NCBI RefSeq assembly: GCF_002217755.1
Contig: NZ_BCFL01000035.1
Location: 90,607 to 154,606, forward strand
Source: Streptomyces hyaluromycini
Lineage (GTDB): Bacteria; Actinomycetota; Actinomycetes; Streptomycetales; Streptomycetaceae
Direction of reading: 5' to 3'
Length of the DNA stretch: 64,000 bases
Below the pieces are notes generated by a model. The model was given only the letters and a program-made list of their open reading frames with translations. It had not been told where the DNA came from and ran no database searches. This document shows positions 25,672 to 34,330 of this stretch, piece by piece. A program made the position numbers and the translations under genes. The number at the start of each line of letters is the position of its first letter. Positions within the stretch are counted from its first letter, which is position 1.

Positions 25672-26769
25672 TCAGGCGGCTGTCGGCAGGCGGACCTCGA
25701 AGCGGCAGCCGCCGGGCACGTTGTGGACGGCGGCCCGGCCGCTGTGGGCCTCGACGATGCCCCGCACCATGGCCAGACCCAGGCCCGCACCGGCGGGCGG
25801 GGTGCGGGCGCCGGTGCCGCGCCAGCCTGTGTCGAAGACGCGTGGCAAGTCCTCGGACGGGATGCCGCCGCACCCGTTGGTCGCCGAGACGACGACGCTG
25901 TTGTCCTCCTGCCGGGCGGAGACCGAGACCGTTCCGTCGGTGGGCGTGCGGTGGATGGCGTTGACGAGGAGGTTGGCCAGGACACGGGACATCTCGCGGC
26001 CGTCGACCTCGATCGGCACCGGCTCGACTCCGTCGCCGATGATCCGTACGCCGTGTTCCTCGGCCAGGGCGTCGGCGCCCGCGATCGCGTCGCCGACGAG
26101 GTCGTAGACCGACATGCGGGCCGTGTTCAGGGCCAGCACGCCGGCCTGGATGCGGGAGAGTTCGAACAGGTCGCTGACCATTTCGCTGGGCCTTCCGACC
26201 TCTGTGCGGATCCGGGCGTGGTAGACGCTCGGATCGTCGACCATGCCGTCCTCCAGTGCCTCGGTCATCGCCTGCAGCCCAGCGAGCGGGGTGCGCAGGT
26301 CGTGGGAGATCCAGGCGACCAGCTCCCGTCGGGACTCCTCCAAGGACCGCTTGCGCTCGCTTGAGGCGGCCAGCTTCGCACTGGTGGCGTCCAACTCCCG
26401 GACGAGTTAGGACAGTTCAGCTGTGGGAGCGGTCCTGGCCGGGGTGATGCGGCCCTCGTCACCGAGAGCTCGGGTGGCCTCGGCGAGGGCCCGGCTGCCC
26501 TTGACGACGCTGCGGCCCAGGACGAGCGCCACCGCGAGGGAGACGACCGCCGTGATGGAGCACACCATGGTGACGGCCCACAGGTCGTGATCCGACAGCA
26601 GCGTCGCCCACGACACGAGCATCGCCGCCACGGCGACGGCGGCGACCACGGCCAGTGACAGCGCGACCGAGCGGTTGCGCAGCAGCCTCAGGGCGGCCAC
26701 ACCGAGCAGTCCGGCGACGCCCGCGCCGATCGCCGCGTACAGGGCGATCAGGAAGATGTCACGCAGCAT
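25672..26769 (-). pseudogene. Sensor histidine kinase interrupted by an in-frame stop codon
   Basis: One frame from ATG 26769 to TGA 25672 is broken only by TAA at 26409-26407 (TAELS, stop, LVRELDATSAKL). N-terminally there are two membrane helices (LIALYAAIGAGVAGLLGV; LAVVAAVAVAAMLVSWA) and two more hydrophobic stretches. The C-terminal part has the H-box WISHDLRTPLAGL, an N-box LLVNAIHRTPTDG and G-boxes ending GAGLGLAMVRGIVEAHSG. The G1 box is TNGCGGIP where DxGxGIP is expected, a second sign of decay. The start overlaps the response-regulator gene by 11 nt. A TTG at 26394 could restart translation and give a soluble kinase domain. Confidence 0.8.
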
Positions 26770-27502
26770 CGTCCGCCCCGTTCGCCTCAGGTACATCGAA
26801 GCGGTAGCCGACGCCCCACACGGTGTTGATCAGCCGGGGGCGGGCCGGGTCGTCCTCGATCTTCTCGCGCAGCCGCCGTACATGGACGGTGACGGTGGAC
26901 AGGTCGCCGAACTCCCAGCCCCACACGCGACGCATCAGTTCCTCCCGGCTGGTGGCCCGCCCGGAATTGCGCAGGAAGAACTCCAGCAGATCGAACTCCC
27001 TGATGGTCAGGGCAAGTTCCCGACCATCGCGGGTGGCCCGGCGAGCCGTGGGGTCCAGAGCGAGCGGTCCGGCCCGTAGTCCCGTCAGGCGCAGTGCGGA
27101 CGGTGCGCTCTGCGCTGTCGCCAGCGCACCCGCACGGCGCAGCACCGACTCCACCCGCAGGACCAGCTCCCTCGGGCTGAAAGGCTTGGTGACGTAGTCG
27201 TCCGCTCCGACCTCCAGGCCGAGGATGCGGTCCTCCTCGTCACCCCGCGCCGTCAGCATGATCACGGGCAGCGGGCCGGTCTCGCGGATGCGGCGGCAGA
27301 CCTCCAACCCGTCCATGCCGGGCAGCATCAGGTCCAGTACCACCAGTTCCGGTGGCTGTGCGCTGGCCCTGGCCACGGCGGACGGGCCGTCGGCGGCCAC
27401 ATCGACGTCGAAGCCTGCCCGGGTCAGGTATCCGGCGACGACCTCGGAGACGGTCGGGTCGTCGTCCACCACGAGTACGCGTTTCACGGTATCGAGTGTC
27501 AC
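26759..27502 (-). CDS. OmpR-family response regulator
   Basis: A 247-residue regulator. The receiver domain has the acidic pair VVDDDPTVSE, the phosphorylated Asp in VVLDLMLPGMDGLEV (about 57), T in MLTARGDEED and K in YVTKPFSPREL. The C-terminal winged helix runs from about 150, with the recognition region VTVHVRRLREKIEDDPARPR and the terminal hairpin VGYRFDVPE. It pairs with the overlapping kinase gene; since that kinase is broken, phosphorylation may come from elsewhere. Repeats at 27536-27583 in the divergent promoter are candidate binding sites. Confidence 0.93.
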   Translation of the reverse strand: MTLDTVKRVLVVDDDPTVSEVVAGYLTRAGFDVDVAADGPSAVARASAQPPELVVLDLMLPGMDGLEVCRRIRETGPLPVIMLTARGDEEDRILGLEVGADDYVTKPFSPRELVLRVESVLRRAGALATAQSAPSALRLTGLRAGPLALDPTARRATRDGRELALTIREFDLLEFFLRNSGRATSREELMRRVWGWEFGDLSTVTVHVRRLREKIEDDPARPRLINTVWGVGYRFDVPEANGADDAA

Positions 27503-27535
27503 ACCGCCCCTCGGTTGTCAGGGGGAGTGGTGGCG

Positions 27536-27583
27536 GACGTCAGAGATCCGTAAGTACTGCCGCCGACGTCAGAGATCTGTAAG
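27536..27583. promoter_or_regulatory. Two near-identical 19-bp repeats in the divergent promoter (RR boxes)
   Basis: GACGTCAGAGATCCGTAAG (27536-27554) and GACGTCAGAGATCTGTAAG (27565-27583) differ in one base and are 29 bp apart. They lie between the response-regulator gene and the glycosyltransferase operon, with a further CCCTTACG at 27594-27601. They probably serve autoregulation and control of the operon. Confidence 0.65.
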
Positions 27584-27620
27584 GACACCAAGTCCCTTAC
27601 GTCCCTTTTGCGTTCGTAGG

Positions 27621-28355
27621 GTGAGTGGGGTGATCGAGACTTCCCCCTCTTCTCCCGTCCGGGTCGATGTGGTGCTGCCCTGTCTGGACGAGGCCGAGGC
27701 CCTGCCGTGGGTGCTCGACCGGATCCCGCCCGGCTGGCGCGCCATCGTGGTCGACAACGGCTCCACCGACGGCTCGGCGGACATCGCCCGCGCACTCGGC
27801 GCCCACGTGGTGACCGAGCCGGTGCGCGGCTTCGGCGCCGCCTGCCACGCCGGATTGATGGCCGCCACCGCCGACGTCGTCTGCTTCTGCGACTGCGACG
27901 CCTCCCTCGACCCCGCCCTGCTGCCGGCTATGGCCGCACCCGTGCTGGGCGGCACCGCCGATCTGGTGCTGGGCCGGCGGCGCCCCACGTCCCCCAAGGC
28001 ATGGCCTGTGCACGCCCGCCTGGCCAACCTGGAGCTGGCCCGGCTCATCCGCAGACGCACCGGGGTGCGCCTGCACGACCTCGGCCCGATGCGCGCCGTC
28101 CGCCGCGAGGCCCTGCTCGCCCTGGACCTGACCGACCGGCGCTCCGGCTACCCGCTGCAGATGGTGGTGCGCGGCGCCGACGCCGGCTGGCGGGTGCGCG
28201 AGACGGAGGTGCCCTACCACCCGCGCACCGGCCGCTCCAAGGTCACCGGCACCTGGCGAGGCACCTGGCAGGCGGTACATGACATGCGTGCCGTGCTCGC
28301 CGAGACGCCCGCCGCCACGCCCGCCGTCGTCGGCGTGCGGGGAGGCGGACGATGA
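27621..28355 (+). CDS. Family 2 glycosyltransferase (dolichol-phosphate-mannose-synthase-like)
   Basis: A 244-residue GT-A enzyme. It opens with VDVVLPCLDEAEALPWVLDR, a nucleotide-sugar site VVDNGSTDGSADIARALG, then CFCDCDASLDPALL holding the DxD metal motif (about 94). The final 60 residues lack membrane helices. It probably transfers a sugar from a nucleotide donor to a lipid or small acceptor. GTG 27621 and GTG 27630 are both possible starts, and neither has a strong ribosome site. The gene heads an operon of four whose members overlap by 4 nt. Confidence 0.85.
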   Translation: MSGVIETSPSSPVRVDVVLPCLDEAEALPWVLDRIPPGWRAIVVDNGSTDGSADIARALGAHVVTEPVRGFGAACHAGLMAATADVVCFCDCDASLDPALLPAMAAPVLGGTADLVLGRRRPTSPKAWPVHARLANLELARLIRRRTGVRLHDLGPMRAVRREALLALDLTDRRSGYPLQMVVRGADAGWRVRETEVPYHPRTGRSKVTGTWRGTWQAVHDMRAVLAETPAATPAVVGVRGGGR

Positions 28356-28993
28356 ACACCCGGCCTCCGGTGACCCTATTGGTGATCGCCAAGGAACCCG
28401 TGCCCGGCCGCGTCAAGACCCGGCTCACCCCGCCTTACACACCCCAGGAAGCAGCCACCCTGGCCGAGGCCGCCCTTACCGACACGCTCCACACCCTGCT
28501 GCGAGCCCCCGCGCGCCGTCGCGTCCTCGCTCTCGACGGTACCCCTGGCCCCTGGCTGCCACCCGGCTACGACGTCGTACCCCAGAGCCCCGGCGACCTG
28601 GACGAGCGGATCGCCGCCGCCTTCGCCCACTGTGACGGCCCGACGCTCCTGGTCGGGATGGACACCCCGCAACTGACCGCCGACATGATCGCAGACGTCG
28701 GCCGGGATGGCCGCGATGCGTGGTTCGGTCCGGCCGCGGACGGCGGCTTCTGGGCGCTGGGCCTCGCCGATCCCGCCCGGGCCGGTGCCCTGGTCCGCGG
28801 GGTGCCGATGTCGACGGACCGCACGGGCGCGATCCAGCGCAGCCGCCTGGCCGGGGCAGGGCTGGCTGTGACCGACCTGCCGGTACTGCGCGACGTGGAC
28901 ACCGCAGCCGACGCCGCAGCGGTCGCCGCCTGCTGCGCACGGGGCTCCCGCTTCGCCGCCGTACTCAACTCGCTGGCAGAGGTGGTCCGATGA
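28352..28993 (+). CDS. TIGR04282/DUF2064-family GT-A glycosyltransferase-like protein
   Basis: A 213-residue protein of the DUF2064 family, whose signature is the N-terminal VIAKEPVPGRVKTRLTP. LLVGMDTPQLTADMI and WFGPAADGGFWALGL follow, the latter with the metal-binding region. Members have a nucleotidyl/GT-A fold and are often annotated in arsenosugar synthesis, though no arsenic gene lies nearby. ATG 28352 overlaps the previous stop (ATGA). Confidence 0.85.
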   Translation: MNTRPPVTLLVIAKEPVPGRVKTRLTPPYTPQEAATLAEAALTDTLHTLLRAPARRRVLALDGTPGPWLPPGYDVVPQSPGDLDERIAAAFAHCDGPTLLVGMDTPQLTADMIADVGRDGRDAWFGPAADGGFWALGLADPARAGALVRGVPMSTDRTGAIQRSRLAGAGLAVTDLPVLRDVDTAADAAAVAACCARGSRFAAVLNSLAEVVR

Positions 28994-29859
28994 GCGGGAC
29001 GGCGGTCGGCGTCGACTTCGCCGTGGCCGAGCGGCCGGAACCGGCCATGGCGGAGCCCCGGGCGGAGAGCCCGACGGTCGTCATGGCCAGGAATCACATG
29101 TCGACGCTCCCCGCCCACCCCACCCTGCCCGTGGCACCGGGCACCCCGTGGATCAACGATCCCTATGCCCACGCTCTGCGCACCGGACGCGGCCCGCTGT
29201 TCCTGCGCCGCCTGTCACACCCCGATCGCCCCGACGGCTTCGGCGAGGAGCACGTGCTGCCGCTGGACGTGGAGCGCTGGTGTGCACCTCCCGACGCGGC
29301 GGACACGAGCGTGCTGCGCCGATGTACGGGCTCCGTCCTGGACGTGGGTTGCGGACCTGGACGCATGGTGGCCGCACTGGCCGCCAGCGGCGTACCGGCG
29401 TTGGGGGTGGACCTCAGCGGGGACGCCGTGAAGCGCACCCGGCGCAGTGGTGGCGCCGCCGTCCAGCGGTCGGCCTTCGACCGCCTCCCGGGCGAAGGCC
29501 GCTGGGGCACCGTGCTGCTCATGGACGGCAACATCGGCATCGGCGGCGATCCCGTCGCCCTGCTCCGCCGATTGGGCGAACTCATCGCCCCTGGCGGGCT
29601 CCTGCTGGCCGAGGCCGCCCCGCTGGACGTGGACGAGCGCCTCACCGTGCGCGTCGAGGACTCCCACGGCCACCACGGGCGTCCCTTCCCCTGGGCCAGG
29701 CTCGGCACCGCCGCGCTCCTGAACGCCGCAGACTCCGCCGGCTGGATCCTGACCGGCAGGTGGACGGCCGATGGGCGCCCGTTCGTGGAACTACGCCGCC
29801 GGCGCGCGAATCACCCCGGCGCGCAGTCCCCGATCATTGAAAGGCCCCACTACTCATGA
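28990..29859 (+). CDS. Class I SAM-dependent methyltransferase, paralogue of 16155-16829
   Basis: A 289-residue methyltransferase. About 55 residues of variable N-terminus precede NDPYAHALRTGRGPLFLRRL; motif I is GSVLDVGCGPGRMVAALA (about 115-132), followed by ALGVDLSGDAVKR and LLMDGNIGIGGDPVALLRRL. The same blocks occur in 16155-16829. ATG 28990 overlaps the previous stop by 4 nt; starts further upstream would overlap that gene. It sits between glycosyltransferases, so it probably methylates a product of this operon. Confidence 0.85.
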   Translation: MSGTAVGVDFAVAERPEPAMAEPRAESPTVVMARNHMSTLPAHPTLPVAPGTPWINDPYAHALRTGRGPLFLRRLSHPDRPDGFGEEHVLPLDVERWCAPPDAADTSVLRRCTGSVLDVGCGPGRMVAALAASGVPALGVDLSGDAVKRTRRSGGAAVQRSAFDRLPGEGRWGTVLLMDGNIGIGGDPVALLRRLGELIAPGGLLLAEAAPLDVDERLTVRVEDSHGHHGRPFPWARLGTAALLNAADSAGWILTGRWTADGRPFVELRRRRANHPGAQSPIIERPHYS

Positions 29860-31337
29860 CCGACAGCGCCCCCACGCGTTGGCCGGCTCCCCGGCCCGCC
29901 GAGCCGTTGCCCGACCACCCAGCAGAGCCGGTGAACCGCCGCGCCGGTCGTACGTGTGTCACCCTGGTCGTGGCGGTGCTCGTCGCACTCAGCGCAGTTG
30001 TCATCGGCACCCTCCACGCCGGCGACAACCACAGCGACCCAGGCCGGCTGCTCGTGGGATACGCCATCGCCTGGGCACTGTTCGCCGCCGGGGTCTGGGC
30101 CGTACGCAAGGCCCCCGCGCGCGCCGCGACCTACCTGGTGCTCGCGGGCTCTGCCGCGGTCGCACTCTCCGGCCTGGCGGCACCGCCCCGCACCAGCGAC
30201 GACATGTACCGCTATGCCTGGGACGGCCGCGTACAGGCGGCCGGTATCTCCCCCTACGCCCACCCACCGGCCGCTCCCCAACTCGCCCACCTGCGAGACG
30301 AGTGGCTCTTTCCCACTAGCGGAGCGTGCGACGGCTGGGGACTGAGGCGCACCGGCAGCGGCGCGTGCGTCCGCATCAACCGGCCCACCGTGCCGACGAT
30401 CTACCCGCCTGTCGCGGAGGGATGGTTCTTCGCAGTCCACACCCTTTCGCCACCGGGTACTCGTCACAAGCCGCTCCAAGTGGGCGGCGCGGTACTGGCG
30501 TTCGGCACCACCGTCGCCCTGCTCACCGTCCTGCGACGACGCGGCGACCCGCAACAGGCCCCTGCCCGGGCCGCACTGTGGGGCTGGTGCCCGGCCGTCC
30601 CCTTCGAGGCCGTCAACAACGCCCACATCGACACCCTCGGCGTCCTGCTCACCGTGCTGGCACTCGGCACCGCCACCGCCGGGGCGCGTCGCGGCGCCCT
30701 GCTCGGCGCAGCCGTCGCGGTCAAACTGCTGCCCGTGCTGGCGCTGCCCGGCGCCCTGTCCGGACAGCGCGGCGCGCGACGCATCGGGAGCGTGACGGCG
30801 GCTGCCCTCGGCGCGGTCGCGCTCGCCTACCTGCCCTACGTCCTGGTCTCCGGCACCAGCGTCCTCGGCTATCTCCCCGGCTACCTGAACGAAGAGGGAT
30901 ACGAACCCGGCGACGTCCGCCGCTTCGCCTTGCTCCGGCTGATCCTGCCGGACTCCGCCGCCGAAATCACCGCTTTTGTCCTGCTCGCGCTGACGGCCCT
31001 GTTCGTATGGTGGCGCGGCGACCCGACACGCCCCTGGCGCGGTGCCCTCCTTCTGACCGGCACGGCCCTGCTGCTGTTCTCACCCGACTACCCCTGGTAC
31101 TCCCTGCTCGTCATCGCCCTCGCAGCTCTGGACGGCCGCTGGGAGTGGCTCGCCGTCACCGTGGCCGGCACCGTCCTCTACCTCGCCGGGCGGCTGTTGC
31201 CCGGATTCCCTCTGCAGGCATGGGCCTACGGTGCTGCCGCTCTCACTGTCGCACTGGGTGCTTGCCTGAGAGGCATGAAGCCAACGCAGCCCCTGTTGAT
31301 CGGCCGGGTCCGGCAGCAGCCTCCGCTCCGTCCTTGA
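29856..31337 (+). CDS. GT-C-fold integral membrane glycosyltransferase (GT87/mannosyltransferase-like)
   Basis: A 493-residue polytopic membrane protein with about 11 hydrophobic segments. The first extracytoplasmic loop holds the GT-C acidic motif PRTSDDMYRYAWDGRVQAAG (about 108-127). NNAHIDTLGVLLTVLAL and AVKLLPVLALPGAL are further family blocks, and SPDYPWYSLLVIAL lies in a late helix. GT-C enzymes use polyprenyl-phosphate sugars as donors, and the GT2 enzyme heading the operon could make such a donor. ATG overlaps the methyltransferase stop. Confidence 0.85.
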   Translation: MTDSAPTRWPAPRPAEPLPDHPAEPVNRRAGRTCVTLVVAVLVALSAVVIGTLHAGDNHSDPGRLLVGYAIAWALFAAGVWAVRKAPARAATYLVLAGSAAVALSGLAAPPRTSDDMYRYAWDGRVQAAGISPYAHPPAAPQLAHLRDEWLFPTSGACDGWGLRRTGSGACVRINRPTVPTIYPPVAEGWFFAVHTLSPPGTRHKPLQVGGAVLAFGTTVALLTVLRRRGDPQQAPARAALWGWCPAVPFEAVNNAHIDTLGVLLTVLALGTATAGARRGALLGAAVAVKLLPVLALPGALSGQRGARRIGSVTAAALGAVALAYLPYVLVSGTSVLGYLPGYLNEEGYEPGDVRRFALLRLILPDSAAEITAFVLLALTALFVWWRGDPTRPWRGALLLTGTALLLFSPDYPWYSLLVIALAALDGRWEWLAVTVAGTVLYLAGRLLPGFPLQAWAYGAAALTVALGACLRGMKPTQPLLIGRVRQQPPLRP

Positions 31338-31549
31338 GATCGTCGAACGCACCGCGACGACGGCACTGGATTCGTGGTGATGCCGCGCAGGCGGGTGGTG
31401 GTACGAGGCACCTGAAGGACACAACTCCGGCTACCTGCACGCAAGCGGCGTAGGGGTGACCAGGGGGCCTGAGCTGCATGGTGCTGGGATGGAGCCCATG
31501 CTGGGACCGTGCTGGGACGGCTCCCTCCAGATACACGATTCCGTCGTCG

Positions 31550-32035
31550 TACCCACGCTCCAGCGGGCCGCCAGCGCGGGTAGGACCAAGGCGTTCGTAA
31601 TCTTGGATGGCACCCTGCTGTCCGTCGACCGGATCGCCGCCGACCGCCCCTACTACTCGGGCATCGAACACAAGAAGCACGGCATGAACTCGCAGGTCCT
31701 GGCCGAACCGTTCGGTCAGCTGCTGTGGGCCTCAGCTGCCCTGCCCGGCGCAGTTCACGACATCAAGGCCGCTCGCACCCACGGCATCATTGACGCCCTG
31801 ACCCACGCGGGCATCCACCGCTGGGCCGACAAGGGCTACCGGGGCGTGGGAGGCACAGTCCGCGTTGCCTACCGCGGGCGGTGGGACAAGCTGTCGGCCG
31901 GCCAGCGGACCGGCAACGTCTCCCACGCCAAGATCCGCGCCGTCGGCTAGAGCAGGCCATGGCCACCCTCAAGCAGTGGCGCCTGCTGCGGAAGCTCCGC
32001 TGCAGCATTCGGGAGACCGACGTACTTCGGCCCCG
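31550..32035 (+). pseudogene. IS5-family transposase remnant with frameshift
   Basis: The plus frame ending at TAG 31950 gives the DDE core (FVILDGTLLSVDRIAADRPY; ALPGAVHDIKAARTHGIIDA; RWADKGYRGVGGTVRVAYRG). After NVSHAKIRAVG the frame shifts, and the tail continues in another frame as EQAMATLKQWRLLRKLRCSI up to about 32020. The N-terminal HTH part and the inverted repeats were not found. It lies between the glycosyltransferase operon and the ECF gene. Confidence 0.75.
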
Positions 32036-32111
32036 TGCTGTTGTGGAGCGTGGGGCGGAAGGGGGTGCGGTCCTCGCTCCGGCTCAGGTCACTGGATTCC
32101 GGTGGCTCTGG

Positions 32112-33050
32112 TCACCATGCGTTGATGGCCGGCGTGTCGGGTTCGTGCTGCCGCCAGGCTTCGTTGAGGCGCGCGAGCCGGTCCGCGGCGGCGATGCCGT
32201 GCAGGGATGCGACCTTGCCGTCGCTGACTTCGAACGCCACGGCGCCCACGACCCGGTCGTCGGTCACGGCGAGGACGGCCGGGGAGCCGTTGACCAGCGC
32301 GATGTGGAACGCGGGGGAGCCACCGGCCAGCCGCCGCTTCGCCGGCGTGGGCTTGAAACCGGCCCGCACGTAGGAGGCGATGCGCTCGCGCGTCGTGTAC
32401 CGCAGCAGCCGCCTGGCCAGTCCGTAGCCGTCCGAGACCGCGGTCGCGTCGGCGGTGAGCAGCGCCACCAGCCGTTCGGTGCGCCCCGACGTGGCGGCGG
32501 CGAGGAACTCCTCGACGATCCGGCGAGCGGACGCGGGGTCCACCTCGTCGCCGCCGCGGCGCTCGGCGGCGACCCGGATCCGGGCCCGGTGGACATGCTG
32601 CTGGCTCGCGGACTCGGTGATGTCGAGGATCCCGGCGATCTCGGCGTGGGAGTACGAAAAGACCTCGCGCAGGACGTAAGCGGCCCGCTCGACCGGCGAG
32701 AGCCGCTCCATGAGGGTCAGGACGGCGAGGGACACCGATTCGCGCTGCTCGAAGGTTTCGGCCGGATCCAGCATCGGGTCGCCCTCAAGCAGTGGCTCGG
32801 GCAGCCAGGCACCGGCCGCTCGCTCGTGGCGCGCCTGCGCCGAGCGGAGCCGGTCGAGGCAGAGATTGGTGACGACCTTGGTCAGCCACGCTTCCGGCAC
32901 CTCGATGCGTTCGCGGTCTGCGGCCTGCCAGCGCAGGAACGTGTCCTGCACGGCGTCCTCGGCGTCGGCGGCCGAGCCGAGCAGACGGTACGCGAGCGAG
33001 GCCAGCCGGCCCCGGCTGGCCTCGAACCGATCGATGGCTGCGCTGTCCAT
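32112..33050 (-). CDS. sigJ: ECF41-type RNA polymerase sigma factor (SigJ-like)
   Basis: A 312-residue sigma factor. Region 2 (RLASLAYRLLGSAADAEDAV; QDTFLRWQAAD) and region 4 (LSPVERAAYVLREVFSYSHA; ASQQHVHRARIRV) are followed by a C-terminal SnoaL-like domain (about 190-312, SPAFHIALVNGSPAVLAVTD). This fusion defines group ECF41, in which the extension replaces an anti-sigma factor. ECF41 genes typically stand beside oxidoreductases; here the FAD enzyme ends 10 nt upstream, so the two form an operon. ATG 33050 fits the usual start (MDSAAIDRFEASR). Confidence 0.9.
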   Translation of the reverse strand: MDSAAIDRFEASRGRLASLAYRLLGSAADAEDAVQDTFLRWQAADRERIEVPEAWLTKVVTNLCLDRLRSAQARHERAAGAWLPEPLLEGDPMLDPAETFEQRESVSLAVLTLMERLSPVERAAYVLREVFSYSHAEIAGILDITESASQQHVHRARIRVAAERRGGDEVDPASARRIVEEFLAAATSGRTERLVALLTADATAVSDGYGLARRLLRYTTRERIASYVRAGFKPTPAKRRLAGGSPAFHIALVNGSPAVLAVTDDRVVGAVAFEVSDGKVASLHGIAAADRLARLNEAWRQHEPDTPAINAW

Positions 33051-33060
33051 GCGGAGCAGC

Positions 33061-34260
33061 CTATGCGGCGGCCCTTGCACCGGCCCGGTCAGGCGCGGTG
33101 GCCAGGCGGCGCTTGCGCTTGGGCATGCCGAAGGTCGGGTGGACGATGCTCCACCCGGCTCCCTTAAGCACGCCGGACTTGAGCCGCGCGGCGCTCCGGC
33201 CGCCCAGGTACCAGGACTTCGACTGGGCGTCCCTGTCCACCATCTGGAAGATCGCGTCCCGCCGCCCGAGGCTGATGTGGTTGCCGTGGTACTTGAGCCC
33301 GGTGGTCGGGACCTCGCTGCCCGTCAGGCGCGCGATGATCGCGGCGGTCGCCTGCATGTTGGTGTAGCCGGCCGAGGCGCAGGACATCGGCAGCGGCCGG
33401 CCGTTCTCGCCGATCGCATAGGCGCAGTCACCGGCGGCATAAACGTCCGGGTGCGAGACCGAGCGCATGGTGCGGTCGACGACGATCTGGCCGGTCTCGG
33501 CGACCTCCAGGCCGCTGGCGGCCGCGATGGGGTGCACGGCGAACCCGGCCGACCACACGGTCACGTGGGCCGGGATGGTCGTACCGTCGGCGGCGATCGC
33601 CCGTGTCGGCTCGACGGCTTCGATGCTGGTGTGCTCGTGGACGGTGATGCCGAGCCGGTCGAAGGCATGGCGCAGGTGACGGCGGGCCTTCGGTGAGAGC
33701 CAGGCGCCCAGCTGGCCGCGGGCGGCGAGCGCGACCGAGAGGTCGGGCCGGGACTCGGCGAACTCGGTGGCGGTCTCGATGCCGGTCAGCCCCTCACCGA
33801 CGACCAGCACAGTGCCGCCCTCGCCCAGACCGACCAGGCGCTCGCGCAGACGCAGCGCCGAGGACCGGCCGGTCACATCGAAGGCGTACTCGGCCACGCC
33901 AGGGACGCCATGGTCGGCTACAGAGCTGCCGAGCGCGTACAGAAGCGTGTCGTACGCGAGTTCGCCGTCGCCGTTCTCGCCGTTCTCGCCGGTCACGGCG
34001 ACGGTCCTGCGCTCGGGGTCGACCCCGGTGACGCGCGCCAGGCGCAGCCGCACCCCGGTGCCCGCGAATATGTCGGCGAGCTTGCGGAACGCGACATCCT
34101 GGCCGATCGCGAGCTGGTGGAGCCGCATCCGCTCGACGAAGTCGGGCACGGCGTTGACGACGGTGATCTCGGTGTCAGCGGGGGAGAGCCGGCGGGCCAG
34201 GCTTCCGGCCGCGAAGGCCCCGGCGTATCCGGCGCCGAGTACGACGATGCGGTGCTTCAT
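33061..34260 (-). CDS. FAD-dependent NAD(P)H oxidoreductase (NDH-2-like)
   Basis: A 399-residue two-dinucleotide-fold flavoenzyme. The FAD loop is VVLGAGYAGAFAAG (5-18), the NAD(P) loop VLVVGEGLTGIETATEFAES (about 149-168), and the second FAD motif DVYAAGDCAYAIGENG (about 287). It resembles type II NADH dehydrogenases and related disulfide-less reductases. ATG 34260 has GGAG 9 nt upstream; the frame is open further but without similarity. It is first in an operon with the ECF41 factor and probably its main target, as known for that group. Confidence 0.88.
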   Translation of the reverse strand: MKHRIVVLGAGYAGAFAAGSLARRLSPADTEITVVNAVPDFVERMRLHQLAIGQDVAFRKLADIFAGTGVRLRLARVTGVDPERRTVAVTGENGENGDGELAYDTLLYALGSSVADHGVPGVAEYAFDVTGRSSALRLRERLVGLGEGGTVLVVGEGLTGIETATEFAESRPDLSVALAARGQLGAWLSPKARRHLRHAFDRLGITVHEHTSIEAVEPTRAIAADGTTIPAHVTVWSAGFAVHPIAAASGLEVAETGQIVVDRTMRSVSHPDVYAAGDCAYAIGENGRPLPMSCASAGYTNMQATAAIIARLTGSEVPTTGLKYHGNHISLGRRDAIFQMVDRDAQSKSWYLGGRSAARLKSGVLKGAGWSIVHPTFGMPKRKRRLATAPDRAGARAAA

Positions 34261-34330
34261 GGCGTTGCTCCTGTCTCGTTCGCGTGCCCCTTGAACGAGA
34301 CGGTGCCTCGATTGCTGACAGGAGCCGGGT

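Noticed and set aside
26407..26796. Separate small membrane protein in place of the kinase N-terminus
   Set aside because: Its frame continues past the TAA into the kinase core without a shift, so a nonsense mutation in one gene is the simpler reading.
28990..29859. Start of the methyltransferase at 28720
   Set aside because: It would overlap the preceding gene by 270 nt; ATG 28990 gives a 4-nt overlap as in the rest of the operon.
34299..34320. TGTCA...CGTC before the FAD oxidoreductase considered as an ECF41 promoter
   Set aside because: The spacing is about 5 nt shorter than the TGTCACA-N16-CGTC motif I recall, and the first element is incomplete.
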